Source: Sabellastarte sp. h YS-2021 | Taxonomy: Eukaryota; Annelida; Polychaeta; Sabellida; Sabellidae | Assembly (NCBI GenBank): GCA_964017235.1 | Contig: OZ024938.1 | Span: 45,916,332 to 45,980,331, forward strand | Direction: 5' to 3' | DNA length: 64,000 nt | Part shown: positions 41,067 to 53,229 of the stretch, in pieces | Layout: the number at the start of each line of letters is the position of its first letter | Numbering within the stretch: position 1 is the stretch's first letter | The notes under the pieces: model-generated | What the model was told of the DNA's origin: nothing | The model's input: the letters and a program-made list of their open reading frames with translations, nothing else | Databases searched by the model: none | Translations under genes and position numbers: made by a program

Positions 41067-44000
41067 CTAAAATAAAAATATAAAAACAGTGACGTAGATG
41101 GCATTATGTGTGATATATATTACCAATATATATTTCAAATGGATAAATCAGTACCTTAAATATGGGAGTGATGGTGGCTAAAAGTAATTTTAGTCACTTT
41201 TTATGGATTAAGACAATATAAGCGAAATCTTACCTGATAACTTGGACTTGCTGCATGTTAGGCTGTCTGGAGTTTGTATTCTTTTTCTGTGTGTATCTCT
41301 ATTGTGTATTGAAGTTGTCAAATATTTTCCTAAATTTCGTTATCTTTGTTTAAATTGTATATACACCATATAGTACGTGTCACATAACATAGGGATAAGC
41401 AGTATAACGCCCCAAGAGTATATTTAGTATGGTAATTCGACAATGGCCATGGTTGGACGTACAAAACACACAGAAAAGATACTACAAAGCATACAGCAAT
41501 GTTACCACAAAATTTACACATTTTTATTTGTTTTAATTAGTGTTTTACATCACGCCTATACCAAAAGTACAACTTTATTGGAGATAAAAAAAAATCGAAA
41601 GAATTTTAGCAGGAAAGACTGCAGAATTAGACAAATGATAGGATACACAACAGACCTTGATGCTTCTATGGTAGGCTGACATTTTTTAACAGTTTAAAAC
41701 TTCCATTTGTATGGCCACATAAAGCCGGGAAAACAACTGCATTTTTACTTACAGAAGTCTGGCAGTACATCAATGAATAACTTGTTACACAAAATGCCTA
41801 CAAACACAGCTAATACTGCCTGTAGTGGGACTGGGGCAAAAGGTGGTCTGGGGCTGATTTCACGAAAAGTCTAAGCCTGGTTTCAGGGTTACAATTTTGT
41901 CTCAAATTTTTGAAACAATGAAGTTGAGTCAATGGATTGGATTTCACCAATGGTCTCAATGGTCTCAGTCTCAGCTTAATTGGCTGAGCCACTGGCTCAA
42001 ATCTTGAGACAGGTAGCAGTAGGCATTAGTTTCTTAAACAGAGGCTCATATAATTATTTCTCAACTTCAATGTTTTAAATGGCTGAAAAATAAGGTAAAA
42101 TAAAGTATATAAAACAACTCCCTAAAGTAATCGTTGGCTGTCTCATGTGGTTACAAGCTTTCCAATTGCAACATAGCATTTTACTAGAGATAAAATGTGT
42201 AAAACAAGGAACATATATGTCATCAGTAGAGTACTTTAACTAGCAAAACAGTGTCACATGACACATAAAACCACTGTGATTATTTGATAAGCTTGGTCTC
42301 AACTGAAATCCCTTCCCTGAAAACCGTTTGAGACAAAATTTAGCTGAGCCAAAAGACTCAGATTTGAATTATTAGCTCAGCCTAAGACTGGGCTAAGTCT
42401 GAGACCGTACATGAAATCAGCCCCAGACAATTTGACGTAGTGACCATACTTAGTGTACTGGCCACCATTGCTTAGCAAACAGTTGATTTATTTATTTATT
42501 TAGGGTTTTACGTTGATGTCAACACTGTACAGGTCAGATTATGACAGGTAGTTTTTGTGGGCAGAGGAAACCAGTAGGCGTATTTCACAACCATAATCTG
42601 TCAAATCTAGACTCTTCAGATCAACAGGTTCGCTTGTGATGTGACTTGAATCTGAATCCAGATTACGAATCCGTTGATCTACCTGTCGAGGTAGATCAAC
42701 GGATTCAGATTCATTGGATTACCCATCATTTTTTTGCAAAATCATGGCGGCAAACTATGGCACAAATAAAATAAATAAATAAATAGAGTTTATTTCATTT
42801 CTATATAAGAAATACATTTCATTGTAAGAATTATGTATTTTTTTATATTTATAGTTGTTATCTGATTTTTTTGCACCATGGATTCTGATCTAGAGAAAAT
42901 ACATTTCACGAATTTAGCTAATGCAAAGAATCCAAATCTGAATCTAGATTTCACAGATTATGCAGATTCTTGTTTGTGAAATACGCCTACTACATATGTA
43001 TATATAGTTGGTCAAGGTTCTGTACTGCAACTACCGACCATCGGTGAGCAACTAGCAATTTTCCCACACACTGTCTGGGGTGTAAACCACCAACCTCATA
43101 CAAACAGTAGATTTGTTTGTCTGTTTATTTGGGGTTTTAACGTTGCTTTCAACACTGTACAGGTCATATCACGACGGGTAGTTGGAAGGGCAGAGGAAAC
43201 CAGTACATAGAGTTCGCTAGGGTTGTGTGCTGTAAATTGCCGACCAACGGCAAGCAACTACCAGCTTTCCCACTTGAGCCCGTGCAGGGATCGAACCCCG
43301 GCCTCAGAGGTGGGAGGCGAGAGTGTTACCACTCTGCCACCGTGGCCCCCATACAAACAGTAGAGGTATGAAATATATATTAACCAATAGACCACTGATG
43401 GTCCTAAAATATCAAACCATCATTGACACATTGAAAGTTATGAACTATATTATTGCCTCTATAGTCTTAAAACTACATTACTACCGCTTACCTTGTTGAA
43501 ACCAATATGTGGTGTCTTGTTCATTTGCTAGATGCATGCCATCTGAAATGACATACATAAATCACAAATGTATAAGTGTACTTGTCAAAACAGTTTTTCT
43601 TTGTAATAAAGTAGACATAAGCTGAAAATATTGCAGCATCTCTCACGTTAAAAACATCTTGAAGTTTTACATTGAAATATGTTTATTCTCACCAAGATAT
43701 ATGGTGGATGCATGATACGTTTTAACCATTTCTGTAATTGAATGAGATTTAGTAGAAATCAATGAAAGTATAAGTATGTGTAAAAAGGGTATGTAAAGTC
43801 TGGAATATTTTTTAAAATTTGATTGTACCTGTAGATTGGACAGATTCCCACACATATCTTGGGCAATCTGATTCAATCTTCAACATATGGTGACCAGTCT
43901 TGTCCAATAAGCCATCATCTAAACAAAAGATACATACCCAACGCTTTTAATAATATTATTTCAATTAAGATCATAAATACTGTATAAATGTAAGTGCATA

Positions 44001-45354
44001 GTGCCATTATACATTCATATGTTTGACTCGTGTGTAGACTAGTGCATGATTTTAACGTCTACTGCAGGGTTTTCAACTTGATATTCAAAGTAGCACTTCT
44101 CTGGCCTGTTTCAGACAAAAGGCTAATGCTTTCTAAATTCTTATGTAGCAGAGTTATTCCTCCTTGATAATCTGAAGTGGCTTTATTTTGGTAAAACAAA
44201 CCACACGTCCCCAATGGCTATAAGACTTTTAAACAACTATTTTTGTTAAATCCACCTGTGAATCTGCTAGAACTTAGATTAGGGGAAAATGTTTGTTTAT
44301 TTGGGTTATAACTTTGTTTTCAACAAATTGTATGGGCCATTTCACGACAGGCAATTTGATGGGCAGAGGAAACCAGGACATGCAGTTGGTCAAGGCTTTG
44401 TACTGTAAACTGCCGGACAACAGCAAGCAACTACTAGCTTTCCCACTTGAGGTCGGGCCGAGATTTCAGAGATCTCAGCAGTGGGAGGTGAGAGTGTCCC
44501 CCAGGAGAAAACGTCTAAGCCTCTCTTTTCACGTTTGTATATGTAAACGTATATTAAGTCAATAAGGAAGCAATTGAATATTGAATTCACTTCAATTTTG
44601 TCACTTTCCAGACCTGAAGAACATTCATAATGAGTAAAATTTTATGAAAAAAATATTAGATGTAAACAGAAATGATAGTTATATGGCCCAGTTTATGTGA
44701 AGATTACATGAAAGAATGATATATGGTAAACCTGTCTTGAAGGCTGCATGTTAAATTACTGACCATATTGCATATGTCTTTCAATATAGGGACTAGACTG
44801 ACGTGACTTGTATGTGTGAAAAACATTTGTGCCAGCAGTACATGGTCACTCTTGTTCATTTAAGAATTTATAAACCCCACTGGCAGGTTTTCACTATTGA
44901 CTGATATGTCTAATATTGGACACTTTCTCTCTATGATCAATTTTGGGGGAATGAATTTATTCCTGTAAAATGAGAAATTACAGAATTTGGGAACAAGGTA
45001 TCATATATCTTCGGACCATGTATCAAATAGAGATATAGAGTGGGGTTTGCCACAGCTAAACTCATCAAAGTAGCCAGTACCAAAAAAGATATTGAGATCT
45101 TGGCCTACGGGCCTCGCTCTCCAATATTTTCTGGTAATGGCCACTTTTTTTAAAGTTTAACTGTATTTCTAATTTTTATTTATATTCATACTGTTATTTT
45201 ACTGAGAACACTCTTTTGCATGTCAAACAAAATTTACAGGTGTGAATATATATAATAAGGAGCTATGGTGAAACTTACCTTCGAGTTGGAGTAAATTATC
45301 ACCGTGCATGGCCAGCGACAATAAAAACTGTGCTGTAACAAAAGTCACACTCAT
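40984..45354 (-). CDS. Small secreted protein, 99 residues, 4 exons, family unknown
   Basis: Exons in order: 45279-45354, 43829-43918, 43492-43542, 40984-41066; total 300 nt including TGA. Every splice is GT-AG with good consensus (donors GTAAGT, GTACAA, GTAAGC; acceptors TTTGTTTAG, CATTTCAG, TTATTTTAG). All three introns are phase 1 and split a GAT (Asp) codon as G|AT. The start is the first ATG after an in-frame TGA four codons upstream. Residues 1-18 (MSVTFVTAQFLLSLAMHG) look like a signal peptide, with no basic residue in its n-region. The mature part is acidic and polar, has a single Cys (SDCPRYVW), and contains TTYWFQQ and QPYFLPDM. I recognise no domain. Secretion is inferred from the N terminus only. 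Confidence 0.68.
41850..42424. mobile_element. Foldback element, GTCTCA-type arms
   Basis: Inverted ends GGGGCTGATTTCACGAAAAG and GTACATGAAATCAGCCCC. Arms use GTCTCA words mixed with CTTAGC-type words. Lies in the last intron of the small secreted gene. Confidence 0.82.
42487..43100 (-). repeat. SINE interrupted by a MITE
   Basis: Antisense SINE tail and body to 42573 (GGCAGAGGAAACCA), resuming at 42991 (TACATATG...GTTGGTCAAGGTTCTGT) and running to about 43100. Confidence 0.82.
42574..42990. mobile_element. Foldback MITE, GTAGGCGTATT family, copy 2
   Basis: 417 bp. Ends GTAGGCGTATTTCAC and GTGAAATACGCCTAC. Contains a perfect 18-bp hairpin with loop GTCG (42667-42706). Same family as 15237-15620 and likewise inside a SINE. 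Confidence 0.87.
43110..43360 (-). repeat. tRNA-derived SINE, full length
   Basis: Antisense copy with tail, body and complete head; the head reads on the minus strand with box B GGTTCGATCCC and box A GGCAGAGTGGT. Lies in intron 3 of the small secreted gene, 130 bp from exon 3. Confidence 0.85.
43492..43542 (-). CDS. Small secreted protein exon 3
   Basis: 51 nt, phase 1 to phase 1. Encodes GMHLANEQDTTYWFQQ. Part of its 3' end (AACCAATATG on the plus strand) is also present at 37,29x in the copied segment. Confidence 0.65.
43829..43918 (-). CDS. Small secreted protein exon 2
   Basis: 90 nt, phase 1 to phase 1. Encodes residues 27-55, including TGHHMLKIESDCPRYVWE with the only Cys of the mature protein. 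Confidence 0.65.
44289..44505 (-). repeat. tRNA-derived SINE, degraded
   Basis: Antisense: TTTGTTTATTTGGGTTATAA, then GGGCAGAGGAAACCAGGACA, CAAGCAACTACTAGCTTTCC and a damaged head. Lies in intron 1 of the small secreted gene. Confidence 0.75.
45279..45354 (-). CDS. Small secreted protein exon 1 with signal peptide
   Basis: 25 codons plus one base. Hydrophobic N terminus, then HGDNLLQLE. Donor GTAAGT is a strong consensus. Confidence 0.66.
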
Positions 45355-46210
45355 CTTTACAGATCAAATTGAAAATATAATGAAATACTGTTTTAGGTCT
45401 CTGTCTAGTTTCGGAACCTTAGATAAAGCAACAGACGTTACTTTGAGTAAGGCAATAATATTTCAACTGATTAAGTAACTTACACTAGCACATATTTTGT
45501 GTTTGTTGGTGTCTCAAAACACAAACTATGCCAATGTTATTGTTCTGACATATTTTCACTTTTTTTCAGCAACATCAAATGCATTTAGTGACTAAGAGAA
45601 TTAACACACCAACTGTATACTACAAAATGTTTCAATATCTTTTTGCTGGAGTCTTCACAGATCAAATTCCCACATTTACTGCTATTCCTTTATGCACACT
45701 GTAAATTCTTGTGTTCTCAGTATCAAATAAATTTGACAAGACGAACAAATCTTGCTATTTACCAAATGTCCCTGTTACATATGAAATACGTTACATACTC
45801 GAATATGTTATATCACTGAAATAGCACGATCTCATTTATATGTTACAGTTAATTTGTATACTTATGTGTGTTGTCATAATCAGTGTATTTCTGTCAGTTT
45901 GTCAAGATCACATGCTTCTTATCAGTTGTAAGTTCAAATAAAGGACTCATCTCTCTTTTTTCGATTGTATTCTGATGCTGGGTTATTTTCTCAAAATTCC
46001 CCAGACTTTCTGTTCATTTTCATGATTGTTTTCACAATATTTTCGAATTTCACAAAGAGACGTTGGGGATACTGAATCATGTTTCTTTGTAGTGGTGCCT
46101 ATTTACACTATTAGATATAGCTATCTGATACCACTGATCATTGTCACAATTTTAAAAGCTAAAATATAAGTTTCCTGTATGTCACTGAAATTGTGTTTGA
46201 CAACGGGTTG
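45355..46210. other. Upstream of the small secreted gene
   Basis: Presumed 5' UTR and promoter. No TATA box could be assigned and no repeat was recognised. Confidence 0.4.
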
Positions 46211-46792
46211 CAGGGGCCGATTTCACAAAGGGACTTAAGTCCAGATTTAGGCGTAAATCTAAGACTTTGGTCTTAAATTTTGTCATAAAACTGCTAAGTC
46301 TGTGGTCTTAGACTTAGCAGATTTCACAAAGCAGCTAAGTCCATGAAATTGCTAAGTCAGTGGACTTAACTTTTAAGTCTGGGAGGTAGTGGGCTTAAAT
46401 TTTGTAAAGAGGACTTAAATATGGCCGCCATAAACTTTTCTCCACTTCAAAATTTGAAATGGCTGTAAATAAATTATAATTATGCAGAACACCTCACTAA
46501 AGTAGTGTTTGGGAAGTTTATATGTGCAAACAAGGTTTTCAATTTCAAAACAGCACTTATCCTTAGATAAAATACATTAAAAGAAGAATATGTGGCATCA
46601 ATATTATATTTTGAATAGATACAAAAGGTCACATGACACAGAAAACCACTGTGGTTATATGATAAGCCTGGACTTAGCTAAGTCACCTTTGTAAAATCCA
46701 TTTTTCTAGCTAAGACCAAAGTCTTAGATTTAAGTCCAAGACTTAGCCACAAAAGGGACTTAGTTTAAGACCTTTAGTGAAATCGGCCCCTG
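46211..46792 (+). mobile_element. Foldback element, GACTTAG subfamily, copy 1
   Basis: 582 bp. Ends CAGGGGCCGATTTCAC and GTGAAATCGGCCCCTG are inverted. The middle carries ATATGGCCGCCATAAAC and CACATGACACAGAAAACC. The reverse copy is 56387-56968. Confidence 0.9.
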
Positions 46793-48023
46793 TTTTTTGG
46801 ATGTCGTTTTGAAATTCAAAGCTGCAAAAAATCTCATAGGGTCTATAAAGACCTAGTTTTGTACTTTCACTATGTATCACATCATCTCCAAAACTGGTCA
46901 AAATTATGCACACTGTTTTTGTCACTTTGCTAATTAGGTGATCAACAAAAACAAAAAAGACTACAAAGCAATCAATGGACCAAAGGCATGTTGTCTACAT
47001 AACAACTTACTTTGTATAAAGAGTACAAGAAAAATATCTGAAATAGCATTTTGGCACTTGTCGGAGTAGAACCCTATGCGTTAGATGCCAAACTTAATAA
47101 CCACTGGACCATTGGAGACCGTTTTTGTGTCTAGTCAGTTAAATATTTGTACATGTATTATAGTAATTTGGTATACATTCTTTTCCAATTTACTGGTTTG
47201 TTTGTGATGTGTGTATTAATTATCTGTGTTTCCTCTTTGAATGTTTTCTTGTCTATATATTCGCTGAAATGATTTTGTACATTTCTTAGGTTTTGGGGTG
47301 TACTTTGACACTTTGCTGTTTTTCATGCTGAGTTATTTCAAACACATATTGCCTTCTTATAATATAATTCGCTTGATAACGATATAACCAGAATTAAATA
47401 TTATTGTGTTGGTGGTGTTGACATTTCTTGGTTTCCTATCGTCCATTCCAGCTGTGACTGAGGTGAAAAGAATGGGATTAACCTTGTGAGCAACCTGGTC
47501 CCTGAGGGTGATAGATTGTATGGTAAAATGAACTGATATATAATTCACTACATTATGAATTTGACAAACTTTAGTGCCTCTTTTTCAGTCAGGTAATTAC
47601 ACTCAAATCTGTAATTTTTTATACAGTTGACTTTCTTTAAAGACTGAAGGTTTAGGATTTAAGTGCTACCTTTCAGGTGCCTCATAGCAACTAAGGAAAT
47701 TATAATGTCAACCCTTGTTTGCTCTCAATACCAATGACTCATCAAATCTAGAATACTTTAAACATGTCAACATGTCACTTCTCTTTGGTTAGTATAAGAT
47801 AACATTTATTCAAACAATACTTGAGTAATAGGACTTCAATTCTATACCAAATTAACATGGACATGGATATAGTCTTTTAGATATAAATGTTCATTATGAT
47901 ATTTATACCTATGTTAAAATGATATATTTAAAAATGTAATGCATAGTACATCAACATTTGTACTTTAGTACAACAGTTCTTCAGTGAATCCACCTTGTTA
48001 TAAAATATGTGCATCTAGTTTTC
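46793..48023. other. Intergenic; tRNA-like stretch near 47055-47122
   Basis: No gene seen. On the minus strand GGTCCAGTGGTTA and GGGTTCTACTCC resemble tRNA A and B boxes, but the arms do not pair, so it is at best a tRNA-derived relic. Confidence 0.4.
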
Positions 48024-48742
48024 CAGGGGCCGGTTTCATGAAAAGTCTCAAACTGAGCGAGACTCAAGGCTGAGCCAGGGTCTCAAATCTGAGACTTTTG
48101 TCTCGGCTGGGTTTTTGGCTCAAATGGATTTCACAAAGGGTGGATCAGCTGAGACCAGTCTCAAGTTATGGTCTCAACTTTTTAATCTCATTTCATATAT
48201 TTAGTGGGCTTATTTTTAGTTTAAAAAGTTATATTTCATGATTATTATCATTTTAAATATCTTTAATACTCATAATAAAAGAAATTATAGGATAATATAT
48301 TATTCTAAGTGATCCATAAGATTGAGACTCAACTGAGGTTGAGTCTGGCTTTGAGTCCACCCTTGAGGCCTGTCACTTGATAATAGCCTATAAAGCATGT
48401 CAATTCTATTGACTTTTGTTATTAGTAAATATTGAATATGTGGCTGTAATTACAAAATAAATGAAAATAGAAAATTTCAAGATTTATCAATTTCATTTTG
48501 GAACAAATTGTATCGCTTTATGTATGTGTTTTTTGGCATCAAAGCTTGGACTCAAATTTGAGACACCTCCTTCATGGGCTCAAATTTGAGCCTGTGACTG
48601 AGCCAGGTCTCAAGTTGAGCTTATTTGTGAAATGCATTGAGTCTGAGTTCACAGACTCAGCAAAATATTTCCAAAATTTGAGACAAAGTCTCAACTTTTG
48701 AGTCTGACTCAAGGCTTAAGTCTGTTCATGAAACCGGCCCCA
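48024..48742. mobile_element. Foldback element, GAGTCTCA subfamily, 719 bp
   Basis: Ends CAGGGGCCGGTTTCATG and CATGAAACCGGCCCCAG. Arms consist of GAGTCT/GTCTCA words instead of GACTTAG. Flanks TAGTTTTC and TAGTTGTG agree at 6 of 8 bases, a possible 8-bp target duplication. Confidence 0.85.
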
Positions 48743-50148
48743 GTAGTTGTGGGAAAATATTTAAGTTAATTGTCAAAGTCATGGTATTTTTATATCACAA
48801 AATTCTAATTGGATCTTAAATTTAATCATAACACTTCAACGTTTAAAATGACAAATTACAGAAGAAGATAAAACCCTTAACTTAAGGTTTTGACGAACGA
48901 TTTGAAGTAATAAAATCACATTTGTGCCCCCCCTCCCTTTTAACAACTGAGCTCATGTTGGGACATGTCTTCAAATGTTTCCTACATTTTATCAAGTCTT
49001 AGTGCTTTCCAGTAATTACATTATTACTATACCAAAAAGAAAAGTTTAACAACTTTACTCACTAGAAACATGTACAATGTATACGAATAAGGTACTAATG
49101 CTAAAAGAAAAATAGAAATAACAGATATAACAGATAAACCTTCAATTTATAGGTTAACTGTAAACTAATGTAACAGGGGTAATTTTAAAAATCTGAAGAA
49201 AGAGGAGAGGAAGCAGTGTCATAACTGCAAATATAAGTGTTTTTTGGCAAAATTGTAAACATTTAAAACATTTACAGTTCAATTTCTGAAAAAAAATTGC
49301 CCATTGTTTCCTATCTTGTTGGAAATAAGTTTATACCAGTATCTGTTTCTGCCAAATATTGTTTTTCATTGTTTTCGTGAACACAAGAGGTATCCCTGTT
49401 TTATTTTTAACCAAGTGTTTAACCAACCATATTGTTCCACAACTCTTCAGCTTTACTACAATCGCTAAACAGGTGGGGACATGTTTCTGTGTATTCAGCT
49501 CGCATGTTACACATCTTATTTTCTTTAATTTTCACCTTATGGAGGTAGTCATTTGTATTTAATATATTTTAAAGAAGCTTGTAGTGGAACCAGACAAGGG
49601 CATTATCAGAAACACTTTTGAAGGAGATTTTATAGACAGTTGGCCAAATGTCCTCATTATGGATGCTTAAAGTTTGTGACCATTTTAACTGAAAAGTTGT
49701 ATGTTCCTTTTTATCTTTTTCATTTATGATTAAATATATGTCCTTACAGCTTTTTTGTAATGCATTAACAAGTTTAGGTGTGGGGGGCGGGAAACAGGAT
49801 TTTGGTGAGGAAAGAAGTTGTCCTTTTTATTTTTCTGGATGAAGTTTTGTATTTCCGTTCTTAGAGATATTGCAATATATAGAGATATTAGTAAAATTTA
49901 TTATTATGCTTTAAATACCCAGACTCTTTTTGAGCACACAAAAGTATATATATATATACATATTAAAAACTGTTACAATAATAACAATAAGCCTACATCA
50001 TAGAAATATTAAGTAATAAGTACAGAGAATATATATCTGAAAAGTAAAAGTGCAATATATTCATAATTTTATATCATATCATAAAAATGCTTATTCCATC
50101 CAAGTCTCAAATGGTTGATCATTTTAAGTATTTATAAAACCTGACATC
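48743..50148. other. Intergenic, nothing recognised
   Basis: AT-rich, with short TA microsatellite near 49950. No exon or repeat family was identified. Confidence 0.4.
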
Positions 50149-50380
50149 TGGGCCCGTATTCACGAAAGGTCTTAGCCAGGGCTTAGGCTTAAAGTTGAGA
50201 CTTTTGTCTCAAGTTTCTGCCCAAAAACTGCTAAGACTTATGTCTTAGGCTTAGTGGTATTCACAAAGAATTTAAGACCGATCTTAGGCTTAGCCAAGGG
50301 CTCAACTCTAAGACTGGTAGTGGGCTTAAGTTTTGTAAAGAGGACTTAAATATGGCTGCCATAAACTTTAGTTTAGCATT
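50149..50380. mobile_element. Foldback element, truncated
   Basis: Left arm starting GGGCCCGTATTCACGAAAGG and ending within AAATATGGCTGCCATAAACTT; the right half is missing. Confidence 0.8.
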
Positions 50381-51006
50381 TTTAAAGGGCCACTGCAACC
50401 AAAAAAAAAGGCTATTTTCTCAGTATATGTTCATCAGCACACACAGTACCCAACACAGTATATAGATATTCACATAATCACTTAGAAAGCCACAAAAATG
50501 CTTTTTTTGGCTTCCCCACAGAAGTCTGCCTCACTGAACCTTTGACCCCTGGATCACGTGTACACACGTCATCACATGAACACAACAAATCTCTGGTACA
50601 CACACATCAGTACAAAAACAGTGTGTGTGTAGTATTTTGAAGTCTAAAAAACCTTTTGTTATCTTAATCACAAAGAATTTATAGCATTATTGTTTTGTAT
50701 TTTCTTTATGTTTAGCATCTGTAATATACAGACCAGTGTTTAATTGGATTTCTGCTGTTTTGTCACTGAATCAAGTAACTACTAGTCCATTTTTTTAAAT
50801 GTAAAAAATGACGTTAAAAAATCTCATAATAAAATTATTTATTTCTTGATGCAAAATATTTATTGAACTAGAATAAATTCTAAAACACATGTATAGTAAG
50901 TATCTGGTGTATGTTCGTAGAAATAAAATAGGTCTTTATTTGTGTACAACAACTTATAATAACAACAATGTCAATCTTTTATGTAGCTTATGTTTCAACA
51001 ATTCCT

Positions 51007-51060
51007 GGGGCCGATTTCACGAAAAAACTTAGACTTAGCCAAATTTTTGGCTTCAGTGTT
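51007..51060. repeat. Foldback element end fragment
   Basis: GGGGCCGATTTCACGAAAAA followed by CTTAGACTTAGCC, then lost. Confidence 0.7.
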
Positions 51061-51674
51061 TAAAATTTACATTTTAAGTGCCTGTATATTTCATGTTTCC
51101 ATATTTTCATGGGATTTGTGGCTATAGCAAGTACCTTAACCTTAACCCACCTTGACTACACATGTGACATATTTGACTAAAACTTTTGCCTATTTCACAA
51201 ATGGACAATTTCATGGATTGGGAATCACACATGCATGTGTCTTTATTCTTAAAATATTTTAAAGAAATAAAATTATTAAATAAGTCATAGCAGTCAAAAG
51301 AACAGCTGAACAATGAATTTCAATTGAAAGCCACACATTTGGAACATAAAATATTACAAGCAATGATCTCATAATTGATAAAACAGTCAGTCCCTTGGAT
51401 TTATGAAAACTATTGTAACAATGCTGGAATATCATGAATCGTTAACATCTTACCGCTGTTTTTGTGTGCAAACTTTTGTGTATTTCACCAACAGAATGTT
51501 AATGAAAATAAAAACATGTGTCGAAAAAAAAACAGTGTCAATATGAAGTTTCCATATCTGTGGCTATTTGAACCCAACAGAGTCAGGAGAATTAAAGTTT
51601 TGCCTAATGACAGTTGTAACACACAAGAAAGGAGAGGGGTTCTTTTGTTATTTTCCTAGATATCCCCAGTACCA

Positions 51675-51850
51675 TCTTAATCTAATCTAATCTAATGTGG
51701 ACTTTTATAGCGCTTAATCTCCATCACTGATGGACTCTAAGGCGCATCTAAACATAAAGCAAGGCAGTTATCGTTAATCAAGGGACATAGCCAGGTCCTA
51801 CCAAGGAGACACAGATGTGACGGGAGAGGCTATGGTGGGTAGGCTTTTGC
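51675..51850. repeat. TAATC microsatellite and dispersed-repeat tail
   Basis: Four steps of TAATC (51676-51696), then GTGGACTTTTATAGCGCTTA and GACTCTAAGGCGC, a phrase seen in dispersed repeats. Class unknown. Confidence 0.5.
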
Positions 51851-52285
51851 AAACAGGTAAGTTTTAAGCTTACAAACTGCATGCAGTATATCTGTATATC
51901 TAATATTATAATCCCTATCAACTAAACTTACATCACTGTTCTCAAAGTATAGTTCATCCATGGTTAAGTATTCCAAAAGAGTTCTCTTTTTATGTAAAAT
52001 GAAAAGAATACATTGACAAAGCAACTGATCTCTGCATGCCTAAACAACAGAACAGCCATAACTGCTTTTATTGATGACATGTACACAGAACTATGCATCC
52101 TGACCCAATTTCTCCCGGTCTGTAGTAGAAATGCACATTTCAACAGATAAAAGTACTGATAATAAACAACTGGGTGCATTTTGGCTTGTTTATTTATGTC
52201 AACAGTGTTGTATGAATAACACTGTGTTTTTTATTTTCATCTGAAAAATGTACTTGGTAAATTTGGTTACAGCGGACCTTTAAAA

Positions 52286-53136
52286 AAATTGCAATGTTAA
52301 ATCTAGTGTACACATACTTCGCAAGATCACCAATATATATAGTTACATATTGTACAATATCTTAGCACAAAATGTCCACTAAACAAGCTGATTGTAAGGC
52401 CCAACCACCAGTATCAGAGATCAGGAATCATAATGCATCAGCCATGTTGTGCATCCTTGCAAAGAAGTAATCAGTATTTGGGAGGATAAACACAAGGTGG
52501 AATATGTCAAATTATGACCACAAATGTAATTTTAAAATGTTATACACTGCAAGATCTGGCAAAGAAATTGCTAGTATTATATGTACAGAACATAGGAATA
52601 TAAATATAAAGCAGTAGGAGTTTTATCCGAATGAACAGAAGAATTAAACACAAAAGCCAACATCACCCATCCCATTGGTGGTTTAACAGTTTCCATAATA
52701 ACTGCAACTGATTTACCAGCCACTGGCTGATCAAAAGTACAAAATGAAATATGTTTAAAGGTATCCAGTATTATTTCAGCCCTTTCAGATACCAGCCACA
52801 ACAGTGGTTGAACAGGTGTCATAGTAAAAAACTCCACATAGTTCTTGTTTAGTTCCTTTTGTCAATAAAAATAAACCTAGATGGTTTAGACTATTAGACC
52901 AGTAACACATACAAACCACACTAGTTATACAGGTTTTCGAGTATTCTATACTGAAAAGCCAAAAATCAAGAGAAAGTAAGTAATGGTGAAAATATTTCGA
53001 TCCAAAACTACAAAAGAAATAAGTGTTCCCTGAAAAGAGAGCGGTTATTATTCAAAACTCCTCAGTTAATAAACAATCACTGGAACCAGTTATTGGAACC
53101 AATGACTTTGAAAATGTAACAGCTAAGTAAGTGATC
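52286..53136. other. Probable 3' UTR of the cyclase gene; one open frame
   Basis: Downstream of the cyclase stop on the minus strand. An 86-codon minus frame (52577-52837) has ordinary-looking codons but no recognisable domain; it may be chance. Confidence 0.35.
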
Positions 53137-53229
53137 TCATTCTTCGATGTCTCTCAAAAATGGTTTTGGTAAAGGTGGATTGTCAGCTACTCTCCCATGA
53201 AGCCAGTATGTATCCATAGAACCCTTTCC
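53137..53229 (-). CDS. Guanylyl cyclase last exon
   Basis: 93 nt: [13 protein letters not shown] and a short tail, stop TGA at 53137-53139. Acceptor ends TTTAG. Confidence 0.92.
   Translation of the reverse strand, partial: GKGSMDTYWLHGRVADNPPLPKPFLRDIEE

Larger units (their letters stand above)
50383..52285. mobile_element. Possible TIR element, TTTAAAGGGCCACTG ends
   Basis: TTTAAAGGGCCACTGCAACC at the left resembles the complement of GGTTACAGCGGACCTTTAAA at the right, 1.9 kb away. No transposase was recognised between. The pairing could join two unrelated copies. Confidence 0.4.

Noticed and set aside
46211..46792. Long-stem microRNA precursor
   Set aside because: Arms are hundreds of bases long with internal word repeats and many genomic relatives; a foldback transposon explains it better.
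52577..52837. 86-codon minus-strand frame as a separate gene
   Set aside because: No domain, no splice partner, and it lies where the cyclase 3' UTR is expected; kept only as a note.
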